Shown here: piece after piece, positions 17,390-26,117 of the stretch
How the letters are laid out: every line of letters begins with the position of its first letter
Position numbering within the stretch: the stretch's first letter is position 1
DNA from: Methylosinus sp. Sm6
Lineage (GTDB): Bacteria > Pseudomonadota > Alphaproteobacteria > Rhizobiales > Beijerinckiaceae
Direction: 5' to 3'
NCBI RefSeq assembly: GCF_019802345.1
Contig: NZ_JAINDZ010000021.1
Coordinates: forward strand, 1 to 64,000
DNA: 64,000 nucleotides
Translations under genes and position numbers: made by a program
The notes under the pieces: generated by a model
What the model saw: only the letters and a program-made list of their open reading frames with translations
What the model was told of the DNA's origin: nothing
The model's database searches: none

Positions 17390-17724
17390 GAATCCTCCGA
17401 ACCCGATTATGCGCTGGCGCGATGATCCGAGCTTTTCCGCATCGGAATCGCCACAGCGCCGATCCTCGATCAATAGGGATTTCTCGTCATGTCATGCGAA
17501 TTATCTATGACAGTCCCGGTCGGAGCACGTAAGAGCCTGTAAATGCAGCCGGCGATTCTTTGTGCTTGCTGGGAAAGCGAGCCGTCCCTATTCTCGGATC
17601 ACGATATGTAACTGGCGTATATAGCCTTGTGACATGCTTCGTGGAAGCGACGCGGGCGTCACGGCCCGCGCTTTCGGTCGAGCGAGCAGTCGCGACGCCA
17701 AATCGCCCTCCGAGGAACAGCGCC
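17390..17724. other. Divergent intergenic region, no gene seen
   Basis: 335 bases between the divergent transporter and monooxygenase genes. It is more AT-rich than its surroundings (for example GCGAATTATCTATGACAG near 17497 and GCGTATATAGCC near 17613), fitting two outward promoters, but I find no clear operator, RNA gene or small ORF. Confidence 0.5.
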
Positions 17725-18729
17725 ATGCGGTTCGGCGTCTTCTGCACCTATGAAAATCCGCAGCAGGATTTCGCGCGCTGCTTCGAGACGCAGACGCTCC
17801 TCGTGCGCCAGGCCGAGGCGCTCGGCTTCGAGGAGGCTTGGGTCGCCGAGCATCATTTCGACCCGGACGCCGTTTGCCCCTCCATTCTCTCGCTGCTCGC
17901 CTATCTCTCCGGCGTCACCAGCCGCATTCGGCTCGGCTCGGCGGCGGTGCTGCTCGCCTTCCGCAACCCGATCCAGGTGGCGGAGGATGTCGCGACGATC
18001 GACATTTTGTCGCGAGGCCGCTTCGATTTCGGCGTCGCGCGCGGCGGGCCGTTCGAGCTGCAAAATCGCCATTTCGGGGCCGGGAAGGACAATGCCCGGG
18101 AGATGACCCTGGAGGCGCTCGGCCTCGTCGACCGGCTGCTCTATGAGGACAAGGTCACCTTCACCGGCGCGCATTACGAGGCCAATGGCGTGAGCCTCGC
18201 GCCGCGCCCGCTGCAACAACCGATCCCGACCTATCTCGCGACGACGACGCCCGGCGCGATCCGCTACGCCGCGCGCAATGGCTTCGGCGTGATGGCGGGG
18301 CCGCCTTTTCCGATCGAGCAGATCCGCGAGACGCTGCGCATCTATCGCGAGGCGGCGGGGCCGGAGGGCGATCCGCGCTTCACCATGGCGCGCTTTTATT
18401 TCGCGGCGCAGCGGCGCGAGCAGGCGCTCGCCGAGGCGGTTCCTTTCTTCGCCCGCTTCGCCGAGCGCATGCGCGGCAATTTCGCGCGGCAGGACGGAGC
18501 GCCGCCGCCGTCCTTGACCGAGGAGGGGCTGCTCGAACGCTCGCTGGTCGGAGATTTCGACGAGGTCGCGGAAAAAATTTCCGCCTATCGCGAGCAGACC
18601 GGATTTCGCGCCATTCTGCTGAAGCCGATCTCGCGCGATGCGGAGAAGAATTTGCGGTCGCTCGAGGATTTCGCCCGCCATATCCGGCCCGCGCTCGGCG
18701 CCGAGGCGGCGGCCGCAGCCGCGCAATGA
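17725..18729 (+). CDS. Luciferase-like (LLM class) flavin-dependent monooxygenase
   Basis: 334 residues. The ATG at 17725 has GAGGAA eight bases upstream and begins at the family N-terminus (MRFGVFCTYENPQQDF). It is a TIM-barrel oxidoreductase that would use reduced FMN from a separate reductase. Typical segments are WVAEHHFDPDAVCPSILSLL (38-57), RIRLGSAAVLLAFRNPIQVA, DILSRGRFDFGVARGGPF and the late LVGDFDEVAEKISAYREQTG. The substrate cannot be told. A paralogue of similar layout is at 49442-50413. A hairpin follows the stop. Confidence 0.88.
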   Translation: MRFGVFCTYENPQQDFARCFETQTLLVRQAEALGFEEAWVAEHHFDPDAVCPSILSLLAYLSGVTSRIRLGSAAVLLAFRNPIQVAEDVATIDILSRGRFDFGVARGGPFELQNRHFGAGKDNAREMTLEALGLVDRLLYEDKVTFTGAHYEANGVSLAPRPLQQPIPTYLATTTPGAIRYAARNGFGVMAGPPFPIEQIRETLRIYREAAGPEGDPRFTMARFYFAAQRREQALAEAVPFFARFAERMRGNFARQDGAPPPSLTEEGLLERSLVGDFDEVAEKISAYREQTGFRAILLKPISRDAEKNLRSLEDFARHIRPALGAEAAAAAAQ

Positions 18730-18733
18730 GAGC

Positions 18734-18753
18734 AGCGAGCCTTCAGGCTCGCT
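18734..18753. terminator. Hairpin terminator of the GCGAGCC-TTCA-GGCTCGC repeat family
   Basis: AGCGAGCC-TTCA-GGCTCGCT followed by CTT, five bases after the monooxygenase stop and before a convergent gene. The same 18-base palindrome recurs at 24872, 34131 and 47080. Confidence 0.7.
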
Positions 18754-18784
18754 CTTCAAGTCGCCGCACAGGCAGGCCACGGCC

Positions 18785-19807
18785 TCATCGAATCGCGGCG
18801 CGTCGCCACATCATCACGCCGTGAATCTCCAGCAGCTGCGCGTCGAAAGGCGTCTCCGGCGCCGCCGCGAGAGGCGTCCTGTCCTCGCGCAGGCGGATCA
18901 GCTCCGCCTCGCTCTCCGGCATGGAGATTTCGAGATCATCGGCGCAGGCCAAGGGCTTGGTCAGATAATGGAGCAGCATCAGCCGCGGCGCCGCCGCGCG
19001 CATTCCCGATTGCGCATTCTTGCGCAATCGGCGCCGCCCCGCCGAGATCGCGAATTCGCCGGCGGTCTGCGTCGAGCGCAGCATGAGCCCGACGAGGTCT
19101 CCGCGCCCCGGCCAGAGGGACGCGCCGCCGCGCGCGATCTCGAGAAATTTTCCGGAGAACACGGTCGAAGCAATGTCGACGCGCCGGCACGGCCCCAGCG
19201 GCAGCGCTGCGACCGTGCGATGATAGAAGAACGCCGGCGGACGCGCGGGCGGCGCCTCGGGAATGGTCACGCGGCCGAGCGCGATCTCGAGCAGCAGCCG
19301 ATCGACGACCCGCTTCGACACGTCTTCGGAGAGGTGATGCTCGTCGGCGAAATCCTCGGGGCGAGGCGGGCCGAGGATTTCGTCGAGCGTCAGGCAGCGC
19401 ACGCCATGCTCGCGCGCGACCTCGACATAGAGATCCTTGACCACGGCGACGCAAGCATGGACGCGCTGGCGTCCGATCGGCTGCACTTCCAGGCAGAGGA
19501 ACAACAGGGCGAGGCCGCGGCTCGCGCAAAAGCCGATCACGTCGAGCAGAGTGTCGCGCAGCTGAGCCGGCGTGACGCAGCCCGAATCGAGCAGCATCAT
19601 ATCGTTGAGCGAATATTCGAAGATCACGAGATCGGGGAGCGGCGCGCCTTCGCGCTCCGCCTCCATCAGCCGCAGCAGTCCGAACAGCGAGCCGACCGCG
19701 CCGAGGAAGCGGTTGGCGACGACGTGCCGTTTCGCCGCCGCCTGAAACTGTCTGGCCCAGCCGTAGGAAATTCCCGTGTTGGAGCCCCCGACCAGAATAA
19801 TGTTCAT
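18785..19807 (-). CDS. SGNH/GDSL-hydrolase-like protein
   Basis: 340 residues. The N-terminal MNIILVGGSNTGISYGWARQ contains the Gly-x-Ser block I, FEYSLNDMMLL (about 64-74) resembles block III with Asn, and DEHHLSED (about 154-161) gives the block V Asp-x-x-His, so a serine-esterase/acetyltransferase fold is likely. The C-terminal 150 residues are not recognised and may recognise substrate. No signal peptide. The neighbours give no pathway; surface-polysaccharide or lipid acyl transfer/removal is a reasonable guess only. Confidence 0.65.
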   Translation of the reverse strand: MNIILVGGSNTGISYGWARQFQAAAKRHVVANRFLGAVGSLFGLLRLMEAEREGAPLPDLVIFEYSLNDMMLLDSGCVTPAQLRDTLLDVIGFCASRGLALLFLCLEVQPIGRQRVHACVAVVKDLYVEVAREHGVRCLTLDEILGPPRPEDFADEHHLSEDVSKRVVDRLLLEIALGRVTIPEAPPARPPAFFYHRTVAALPLGPCRRVDIASTVFSGKFLEIARGGASLWPGRGDLVGLMLRSTQTAGEFAISAGRRRLRKNAQSGMRAAAPRLMLLHYLTKPLACADDLEISMPESEAELIRLREDRTPLAAAPETPFDAQLLEIHGVMMWRRAAIR

Positions 19808-19957
19808 CGCCTCTCTTCAATCGCTTCGTCCTGCCTCAGCAGGCGCACGGCTGCCGCGCCGTCCTTTTAGCGGGGGAGGGCGGCGGAGTTAAGCGGGGGC
19901 GAGAGAGGCCGACGAGCGACATGAAAAGCCCGCCCCTATCGTGATAATGGAGAGGCC

Positions 19958-20269
19958 GTGACCAGCCAGGCGCTTTTCAATCAATTCGGCTATGTCGACC
20001 ATCTGAAGCGCGGAGGCTTCTCGGATGAGCAGGCGCGCGCCTCGGCGGCGGCGCTCGCGGGCGCGCTGAGGGAAACCGTCGCGGCGAAGCATGACGTCGA
20101 CCGGGTCGAGACCAAGATTCAGGCGCTCGAGCAGAAGATCGTTTCCCTGGAGCACAAGCTCGTCGCCGAAATTCATGCGACCGTCTACAAGACGTTCGGC
20201 GCGCTTGCGGCGCTGATCGGGCTGATTTCCGGGGTCGCGGCTGTCGCCGCCAGATTTTGGGCGCATTGA
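19958..20269 (+). CDS. Small coiled-coil membrane protein (DUF1640/CCDC90-like), paralogue 1
   Basis: 103 residues from a GTG start with GGAGAGG upstream. The N-terminus (LFNQFGYVDHLKRGGFSDEQ then ARASAAALAGAL) is followed by a coiled coil (about 45-75, VETKIQALEQKIVSLEHKLV) and a C-terminal membrane helix (FGALAALIGLISGVAAVAARFW). The layout matches small DUF1640-type proteins, related to the mitochondrial CCDC90/MCUR1 family; bacterial function is unknown to me. A longer paralogue with the same N-terminus is at 53309-53782. Confidence 0.7.
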   Translation: MTSQALFNQFGYVDHLKRGGFSDEQARASAAALAGALRETVAAKHDVDRVETKIQALEQKIVSLEHKLVAEIHATVYKTFGALAALIGLISGVAAVAARFWAH

Positions 20270-20302
20270 GCTGCATGCGCAGCGCCAACGCGGCGGCCGT
20301 CT

Positions 20303-21520
20303 CTATCCGCGCGATCGCCGATAGCTGCTCGGAGAAAAGCGGGCGGCGATCGCGACCGACAGAAGGATGATGACCGCCATCGCGGCCCAGGCGCCCGAGA
20401 GATCCGCGAAGCGATCCCGTATCGCGCCGGCGATGAATGGCGTCGAGCTCGCCACGACATAGCCGCCGCCCTGGACAAAGGCGGCGAGGTCGCCGGCGCG
20501 AGCCGGATCGTCGACATGATCCAGCGTGACGATCAGGGAGAGCGGAAACAAGGCGCCGAGCCCCAGTCCGAGCAGCAGCGCAGCCGGCGCCGCGAGGGCG
20601 ATCGGCGCCGCGACGAGGCAGGCGAGGCCCGCCGCCACGCCGAGCAGCGCCGCGATCAACGGGCCCCGCCGATCTGGAAAGCGGTTGATGAAGGCCGACA
20701 CGGCGAGGCTGGCCGCGACCTCCGCGACGATCACGCCGGCCAGCCAAAAGCCGCTCGCTTGCCGGCTCTCGTCGAGGCTCATGTAATAGGGAGGCAGCCA
20801 GGCGAGCACCAGCGTGAAGGCGCCGGTGCCGATGCCGAAGAACAGCATCAGCGTCCAGGCGCGGCCATTGCGCCAGAAAGCCTCGCCCGCCGCCGCCTTC
20901 GCCGTTTCCGGCGGAAAGCGAAGCGCTGTCCAGGCCGCCGCCGCCAGGAGGGCCGGCAGCGACCAGAGGGCGAGGGCCGCCTGCCAGCCGATGACGCGCG
21001 CGAGGCCGGCGGCGGTCGCGGCGGCGAAGGCGGCGCCGCCCATGATCGCGGTCGTATAGAGCCCCATCGCGCGGCCGACGCCGGCGCCGAAGCGCGCCTT
21101 GATGACGCCGGGCAGCAGCGCCTGGACGGCCGCCACGCCGAGGCCGGCGCCAGCGGCGCTGGCGAACATTCCGGCGGCGTCATTCCACACCCATCGGCTG
21201 GCGCAGGCCAGCGCGATCAGCGTGATCGCGAGCGCGACGCCGCGCTTCGCGCCGAGCAGGCGGCGCAGCCGCCCGCCCGCGAAGGCGCCGAGCCCCATGA
21301 GGAAAATCGGCAGGGTGGTGAGAAGCCCGGCCTGCGCCGAGGTGAGGTCGGCCGCGCGCTCGACGAGATCGAGCAGCGGCCCGAGCCCCGCCATCGCCGG
21401 ACGTAAATTGAAGGCGATGAGCAGGATCACGGCCAGAGCCAGCCCCCGCCCCGGGCGCTCGCCTTCACGCCGTTCGGAAGGGTCAGCGGCGCGCGTCGCT
21501 GTTTCGGCCGTCGAGGTCAT
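20303..21520 (-). CDS. MFS transporter, CynX/NimT-like
   Basis: 405 residues, 12 predicted membrane helices, no signal peptide. The ATG at 21518-21520 has AGGAG seven bases upstream. Helix 1 with FNLRPAMAGLGPLLDLVERAADLTSAQAGLLTTLPI is characteristic of the CynX/NimT branch (cyanate transport, nitroimidazole or other drug export); the exact substrate is open. It is divergent from a MarR regulator with 81 bases between, so MarR control is likely. Confidence 0.85.
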   Translation of the reverse strand: MTSTAETATRAADPSERREGERPGRGLALAVILLIAFNLRPAMAGLGPLLDLVERAADLTSAQAGLLTTLPIFLMGLGAFAGGRLRRLLGAKRGVALAITLIALACASRWVWNDAAGMFASAAGAGLGVAAVQALLPGVIKARFGAGVGRAMGLYTTAIMGGAAFAAATAAGLARVIGWQAALALWSLPALLAAAAWTALRFPPETAKAAAGEAFWRNGRAWTLMLFFGIGTGAFTLVLAWLPPYYMSLDESRQASGFWLAGVIVAEVAASLAVSAFINRFPDRRGPLIAALLGVAAGLACLVAAPIALAAPAALLLGLGLGALFPLSLIVTLDHVDDPARAGDLAAFVQGGGYVVASSTPFIAGAIRDRFADLSGAWAAMAVIILLSVAIAARFSPSSYRRSRG

Positions 21521-21577
21521 GTGGCTGCTCCTGTAGCGGGAGGTCGTCGGCGGTTGCCATTCGATCGCTCGGACGCT

Positions 21578-21600
21578 AATATCTTTTCAGAAAGTATCTC
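21578..21600. promoter_or_regulatory. Candidate MarR operator/promoter
   Basis: AATATCTTTTCAGAAAGTAT contains CTTT-TCAG-AAAG with AT-rich flanks, an imperfect palindrome in the short divergent gap just before the MarR start codon. Place fits autoregulation and control of the MFS gene; binding is inferred. Confidence 0.4.
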
Positions 21601-21601
21601 G

Positions 21602-22117
21602 ATGTCAAGAAATATGTCCGAGCCCGACACGCCGAAAGACCGCGCCGCCGCCGCCGCCCGACAATGGCGGACGGAGCGGCCCGACCTCGATCCCTTCCCG
21701 ATGGAGGTTCTGGGCCGGCTTCTCGAGCTGGCGCAGCTCGTCGCGCGCGACCGCCTCGCTTCCGTCTTCGCCGAATTCGGACTGCAAATGGGCGAGTTCG
21801 ACGTGTTGGCGACGCTGCGCCGCTCGGGCTCCCCCTACGCCCTGACGCCGACGGCGCTCTATGAGGCGACGATGATCTCGTCCGGCGGCATGACGGCGCG
21901 AATCGATCGCCTGGAAAAGGCCGGGCTCGTCCAGCGCCTCAGGCATCCCACAGACCGGCGCGGCGCGCTGGTGGCCCTTACCGATCCCGGCAAGGCGCTC
22001 ATCGACGACGTTCTGACGCGCCATGTGCAGGCCGAAAGGGCGATCCTCTCGCCGCTGACGGAAGAGGAGCAGAAGACGCTCGACCGCCTGCTGGCCAAGC
22101 TGCTCGCCGGGCTCTAA
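21602..22117 (+). CDS. MarR family transcriptional regulator
   Basis: 171 residues from ATG 21602 (ATG 21614 is also possible; neither has a strong ribosome site). A winged helix-turn-helix spans about 50-130: [38 protein letters not shown] (recognition helix), and the wing [20 protein letters not shown], with the conserved DxRG-like Asp-Arg-Arg-Gly. Divergent from the CynX-like transporter, which it probably represses until a ligand binds. A strong hairpin starts at the stop codon. Confidence 0.9.
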   Translation: MSRNMSEPDTPKDRAAAAARQWRTERPDLDPFPMEVLGRLLELAQLVARDRLASVFAEFGLQMGEFDVLATLRRSGSPYALTPTALYEATMISSGGMTARIDRLEKAGLVQRLRHPTDRRGALVALTDPGKALIDDVLTRHVQAERAILSPLTEEEQKTLDRLLAKLLAGL

Positions 22118-22153
22118 AGCGTTATCCGATCCGAATGGATCGGATAACGCTTT
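22116..22153. terminator. Strong perfect hairpin after the MarR gene
   Basis: AAAGCGTTATCCGATCC-GAAT-GGATCGGATAACGCTTT is a perfect 17-base-pair stem with a four-base loop that includes the end of the TAA stop codon. A rightward intrinsic terminator is likely (T-run in the arm end). Confidence 0.8.
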
Positions 22154-22181
22154 GGCATTCTTTAGTTTGGCGAGTTCTGAT

Positions 22182-22205
22182 CGATCGAACGATTGCGTTC
22201 GATCG
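22182..22205. repeat. Second perfect inverted repeat upstream of uvrB
   Basis: CGATCGAACG-ATTG-CGTTCGATCG lies 85 bases before the uvrB start. It may be an operator-like site or a further repeat element; it does not match a LexA box of this group (GTTC-N7-GTTC) in an obvious way. Confidence 0.5.
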
Positions 22206-22289
22206 GAAAGCGCTCTGAGCGACGCGCATCGGCGAGAGGGCCGCTCTTCTCGCTTCCATCCGCGCGTGTCCAGGGCCATATTCGCGGCC

Positions 22290-24818
22290 ATGGCCTCTTC
22301 CCCGAAAAAGCCGAAGAACCCCGCGAGACCGACGCGCGCCAAGGCGGCGAAGCCCGAGGTCGCGCCGATCGCGCCGCATCTGCAGGCGTTGCTCAATCCC
22401 GGCCTCGCCGAGCGGCAGGCGGGATTGGCGGAGGCGCCGCAGGCGGGGTACGATCCGGGCGCCGTGGCCGGCGTCGACGACGAGCTGGCCGAAAAGCTCG
22501 ATCTGCGCGGGCCCGGCGGCGTCACCGCGACGATGGAGAGTCTCGAGCAGCTGCTGAAGCTCGGCGACCCCAATCTGCGCGAGAAGAAGCCGTGGACGCC
22601 GCATCGCCCCGAGCGCCCGCAGAAGAGCGAGGGCGGAGTCAAATTCGACCTCGTCTCCGATTATGAGCCGCGCGGCGACCAGCCGCAGGCGATCGCCGAG
22701 CTCACCGCCGGCGTCGAGGCGAATGAGCGCGACCAGGTGCTGCTGGGCGTCACCGGCTCCGGCAAGACCTATACGATGGCGCAGGTGATCGCGCGCACGC
22801 AGCGGCCGGCGCTGGTGCTCGCGCCCAACAAGACGCTGGCCGCCCAACTCTATGGCGAGTTCAAGAGCTTCTTCCCCAACAACGCCGTCGAATATTTCGT
22901 CTCCTATTATGATTATTATCAGCCCGAGGCCTATGTGCCGCGCACCGACACCTATATCGAGAAAGAATCGTCGGTGAACGAGCAGATCGACCGCATGCGC
23001 CACGCCGCCACGCGCTCTCTGCTCGAGCGCGACGACGTCATCATCGTCGCGTCCGTCTCCTGCATCTACGGCATCGGCTCGGTCGAGACCTATACGGCGA
23101 TGACCTTCGGCGTCAGCCTCGGCGAGAAATTGGAGCAGCGCCAGCTCGTCACCGATCTCGTCGCCCTGCAATATCGCCGCATCTCCTCCGATTTCACCCG
23201 CGGCACGTTTCGCGTGCGCGGCGATACGGTCGATATTTTTCCGGCTCACTATGAGGATCGCGGCTGGCGCATCGGCTTCTTCGGCGACGAGGTGGAATCG
23301 ATCTGCGAATTCGATCCGCTCACCGGCAAGAAGACGCAGGACCTCGAATTCGTGAAGGTCTATGCGAACTCGCATTATGTGACGCCGCGCCCGACGCTGC
23401 TGCAATCGATCAAGGCGATCAAGGACGAATTGCGCGCGCGGCTCGACGAATTGAATCGCTGCGGACGCCTCGTCGAGGCGCAGCGTCTGGAGCAGCGCAC
23501 GCGCTTCGATCTCGAGATGATGGAGGCGACCGGCTCCTGCGCCGGCATCGAGAATTATTCGCGCTATCTCACCGGCCGCAGGCCGGGCGAGCCGCCGCCG
23601 ACCCTGTTCGAATATCTGCCCGACAACGCCATCGTCTTCGCCGACGAGAGTCACGTGTCCATTCCGCAGATCGGCGCCATGTACAAGGGCGACTTCCGCC
23701 GCAAGGCGACGCTGGCCGAATATGGCTTCCGCCTGCCCTCCTGCATGGACAATCGTCCTTTGCGCTTCGAGGAATGGGACGCGATGCGGCCGCAGACCGT
23801 CGCCGTCTCGGCGACGCCCGGCGATTGGGAGATGGAGCAGACCGGCGGCGTGTTCGTCGAGCAGGTCATTCGCCCGACCGGCCTCATCGATCCGCCGGTG
23901 GAGATTCGTCCCGCGCGCTCGCAGGTCGACGATCTGCTCGGCGAAGTGAAGGCGGTGAGCGATCTCGGCTATCGCTCGCTGGTCACCGTGCTGACCAAGC
24001 GCATGGCCGAAGACTTGACCGAATATCTGCACGAGAATGGCGTGCGCGTGCGCTACATGCATTCGGACATCGACACGATCGAGCGCATCGAGATCATTCG
24101 CGACCTGCGCCTCGGCGCCTTCGACGTGCTGGTCGGCATCAATCTCCTGCGCGAAGGATTGGACATTCCCGAATGCGGCTTCGTCGGCATTCTCGACGCC
24201 GACAAGGAGGGTTTTTTGCGCTCGGAGACCTCGCTGGTGCAGACCATCGGCCGCGCCGCGCGCAATGTCGACGGGCGTGTGATCCTCTACGCCGATTCCA
24301 TCACCGGCTCGATGAAGCGCGCCATGGACGAGACCGACCGCCGCCGCGCCAAGCAGCAGGCCTATAACGCCGAGCACGGCATCACGCCGGCGAGCATCAA
24401 GCGCGACATCGCCGACATTCTCGGCTCGCTCGCCGAGCAGGATCATGTGACCGTCGACGCTGGCCTCTCGGAGCTGGCGCCCGGCCATAATATGCAGGCG
24501 ACGCTCGCCGATCTCGAGAAGCGCATGAAGGCGGCCGCCGCCGATCTCGCCTTCGAGGAGGCGGCCTGCCTGCGCGACGAGATTTCGCGCTTGCAGCGCG
24601 CCGAGCTATTGGCGGAAGCCAATCCGCTGATGCGCCCGCGCGGCCGCGGCGGGGCGGGTGAGGAGGCGGTCCCCGGCACCCGTGCGCGAAAACCGACGGA
24701 TGCGGATATGGGTCCGCATAATTTCGGCGGCGGCGAGGCGCGGCCTTTGTCCCGGCCGCTGCCGCGATCGATGGCGGGCAAGGCGGGGACGAAGGTGGTG
24801 AAGGGGAAGCTGCAATAG
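22290..24818 (+). CDS. uvrB: Excinuclease ABC subunit B
   Basis: 842 residues. It is the DNA-damage verifying helicase-like subunit of nucleotide excision repair. The catalytic part begins at [20 protein letters not shown] (about residue 118), so there is a 115-residue N-terminal extension compared with E. coli, as in other alphaproteobacteria. Motifs: P-loop [13 protein letters not shown] (about 153-165), damage-binding hairpin [15 protein letters not shown] (about 206-220), helicase motifs [14 protein letters not shown] and [23 protein letters not shown], and a C-terminal UVR domain for UvrC/UvrA contact ([20 protein letters not shown]). The start ATG 22290 gives MASSPKKPK; upstream in-frame codons fall in the hairpin region. 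Confidence 0.95.
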   Translation: MASSPKKPKNPARPTRAKAAKPEVAPIAPHLQALLNPGLAERQAGLAEAPQAGYDPGAVAGVDDELAEKLDLRGPGGVTATMESLEQLLKLGDPNLREKKPWTPHRPERPQKSEGGVKFDLVSDYEPRGDQPQAIAELTAGVEANERDQVLLGVTGSGKTYTMAQVIARTQRPALVLAPNKTLAAQLYGEFKSFFPNNAVEYFVSYYDYYQPEAYVPRTDTYIEKESSVNEQIDRMRHAATRSLLERDDVIIVASVSCIYGIGSVETYTAMTFGVSLGEKLEQRQLVTDLVALQYRRISSDFTRGTFRVRGDTVDIFPAHYEDRGWRIGFFGDEVESICEFDPLTGKKTQDLEFVKVYANSHYVTPRPTLLQSIKAIKDELRARLDELNRCGRLVEAQRLEQRTRFDLEMMEATGSCAGIENYSRYLTGRRPGEPPPTLFEYLPDNAIVFADESHVSIPQIGAMYKGDFRRKATLAEYGFRLPSCMDNRPLRFEEWDAMRPQTVAVSATPGDWEMEQTGGVFVEQVIRPTGLIDPPVEIRPARSQVDDLLGEVKAVSDLGYRSLVTVLTKRMAEDLTEYLHENGVRVRYMHSDIDTIERIEIIRDLRLGAFDVLVGINLLREGLDIPECGFVGILDADKEGFLRSETSLVQTIGRAARNVDGRVILYADSITGSMKRAMDETDRRRAKQQAYNAEHGITPASIKRDIADILGSLAEQDHVTVDAGLSELAPGHNMQATLADLEKRMKAAAADLAFEEAACLRDEISRLQRAELLAEANPLMRPRGRGGAGEEAVPGTRARKPTDADMGPHNFGGGEARPLSRPLPRSMAGKAGTKVVKGKLQ

Positions 24819-24832
24819 GCCCCGAGGAGAGT

Positions 24833-24895
24833 GAGCCTAAAGGCTCGCAGCCCAGGGTCCGCGCTCGGACCGCGAGCCTTCAGGCTCGCTCTTTC
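24833..24895. terminator. Paired hairpins after uvrB
   Basis: Two stem-loops: GAGCC-TAAA-GGCTC (24833-24846) and GCGAGCC-TTCA-GGCTCGC (24872-24889) followed by TCTTTCT. The second is a good intrinsic terminator and a copy of the repeat family at 18735, 34131 and 47080. Confidence 0.7.
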
Positions 24896-25001
24896 TATCG
24901 AGTGTCGCAGACGCTCGTGCCTCCTCGCCCGTCCCCTCGCCTTGACGCCGCACGGCCCACTTCCTACTCTCACGCCACGTTTTCACTTCGAAAGGCGAAC
25001 C

Positions 25002-25337
25002 ATGTCCACGGCCACCGTCAAAGTCTCCGACGCGAGTTTCGAAGCCGAGGTTCTGAAATCCGACCAGCCGGTCGTCGTGGATTTCTGGGCCGAGTGGTGC
25101 GGCCCCTGCCGCACGATCGCTCCCGCGCTCGAGGAAATCGCCACTGAGCTCAAGGATAAGCTCAAGGTCGTCAAGCTCAATGTCGACGAGAATCCCAATG
25201 TCGCCGGCGCGCTCGGCATCCGCTCCATTCCGACCCTGATCGTCTTCAAGGACGGCAAGGCGGCCGCACAAAAAGTGGGCGCCGCCCCCAAGGGTGAATT
25301 GCTGCGCTGGATCAATGGCGCCATCAGCGCCGCGTGA
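25002..25337 (+). CDS. trxA: Thioredoxin
   Basis: 111 residues. It is a cytosolic disulfide reductase with the active site WCGPC (Cys33, Cys36) in [18 protein letters not shown] and the cis-Pro in [13 protein letters not shown]. Size and motifs are standard. The ATG 25002 follows AAAGGCG. It lies between uvrB and modB; the large hairpin at 25379 probably ends its transcript. Confidence 0.96.
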   Translation: MSTATVKVSDASFEAEVLKSDQPVVVDFWAEWCGPCRTIAPALEEIATELKDKLKVVKLNVDENPNVAGALGIRSIPTLIVFKDGKAAAQKVGAAPKGELLRWINGAISAA

Positions 25338-25378
25338 GGCCCTGCAGCGCTGTGTAAGCTCTCGACGTAACGACAACG

Positions 25379-25422
25379 AAGGCGTAAGGCTCCGGAAACG
25401 CGCGTTTCGGAGCTTACGCCTT
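25379..25422 (+). promoter_or_regulatory. Long imperfect hairpin overlapping the modB ribosome site and TTG start
   Basis: The left arm AAGGCGTAAGGCTCCGGAAA pairs with the right arm TTTCGGAGCTTACGCCTT with only two single-base gaps. The right arm contains GGAG (25409-25412), the likely modB ribosome site, and ends at the TTG start. It could be the trxA terminator (hairpin then TTT), a translational control element for modB, or both. Confidence 0.6.
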
Positions 25423-26117
25423 TGTTCGATTTCTCCCCTCAGGAGCTGACGGCGATCGCCCTCAGCCTGAAGGTCGCGGGGACAGCCACCGTCATCTCCC
25501 TGCCCCTCGCCATTTTCGTCGCTTATGCGCTGGCGCGCTGGCGGTTTCCCGGCCATGCGGCGCTCAATGCGCTCATTCATCTGCCGCTGGTCATGCCGCC
25601 GGTGGTCACCGGCTTCGTGCTGCTGCTGCTGCTCGGCCGCAAGGCGCCGCTCGGACACTTCCTGGCCGAATATCTCGGCATCGTCTTCGCCTTCCGCTGG
25701 ACCGGCGCGGCGCTCGCGGCGGCGGTGATGAGCTTGCCGCTGATGATCCGCCCGATTCGCCTCTCCTTCGAGAGCATCGACGAGCGGCTCGGCCAGGCCT
25801 CGCGCTCGCTCGGCGCCGATCCTTTATGGACCTTCTTCCTCGTCACCCTGCCGCTGGCGGCGCCCGGCGTCATCGTCGGCGCCATTCTCGGCTTCGCCAA
25901 GGCGCTGGGCGAGTTCGGCGCGACCATCACCTTCGTCTCCAACATCCCCGGCGAGACGCAGACCATTCCGGCCGCCATCTACAGCCTCACCCAGACGCCG
26001 GACGGCGACGCCGACGCGCTGCGCCTCGCCGCTGTTTCCGCCGTCATCGCCATTGCGGCGCTGATCGTCTCGGAAATGCTGCAGAAGCGCGCCGACGCCA
26101 CGAGGGCCGGCAAATGA
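25422..26117 (+). CDS. modB: Molybdate ABC transporter permease
   Basis: 231 residues from a TTG start with GGAG nine bases upstream. It has five to six membrane helices and the ABC-permease EAA loop (ERLGQASRSLGADPLWTFFLVTLPLAAPGVIVG, about 125-157). IHLPLVMPPVVTGF, GRKAPLG and ALGEFGATITFVSNIPGETQ are specific ModB features. It works with ModC in the inner membrane; the periplasmic binding protein ModA is not next to it and not elsewhere in this window. Its stop overlaps the modC start (ATGA). Confidence 0.93.
   Translation: MFDFSPQELTAIALSLKVAGTATVISLPLAIFVAYALARWRFPGHAALNALIHLPLVMPPVVTGFVLLLLLGRKAPLGHFLAEYLGIVFAFRWTGAALAAAVMSLPLMIRPIRLSFESIDERLGQASRSLGADPLWTFFLVTLPLAAPGVIVGAILGFAKALGEFGATITFVSNIPGETQTIPAAIYSLTQTPDGDADALRLAAVSAVIAIAALIVSEMLQKRADATRAGK

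Noticed and set aside
22182-22205. LexA box for uvrB
   Set aside because: The palindrome does not have the GTTC-N7-GTTC form used in alphaproteobacteria.
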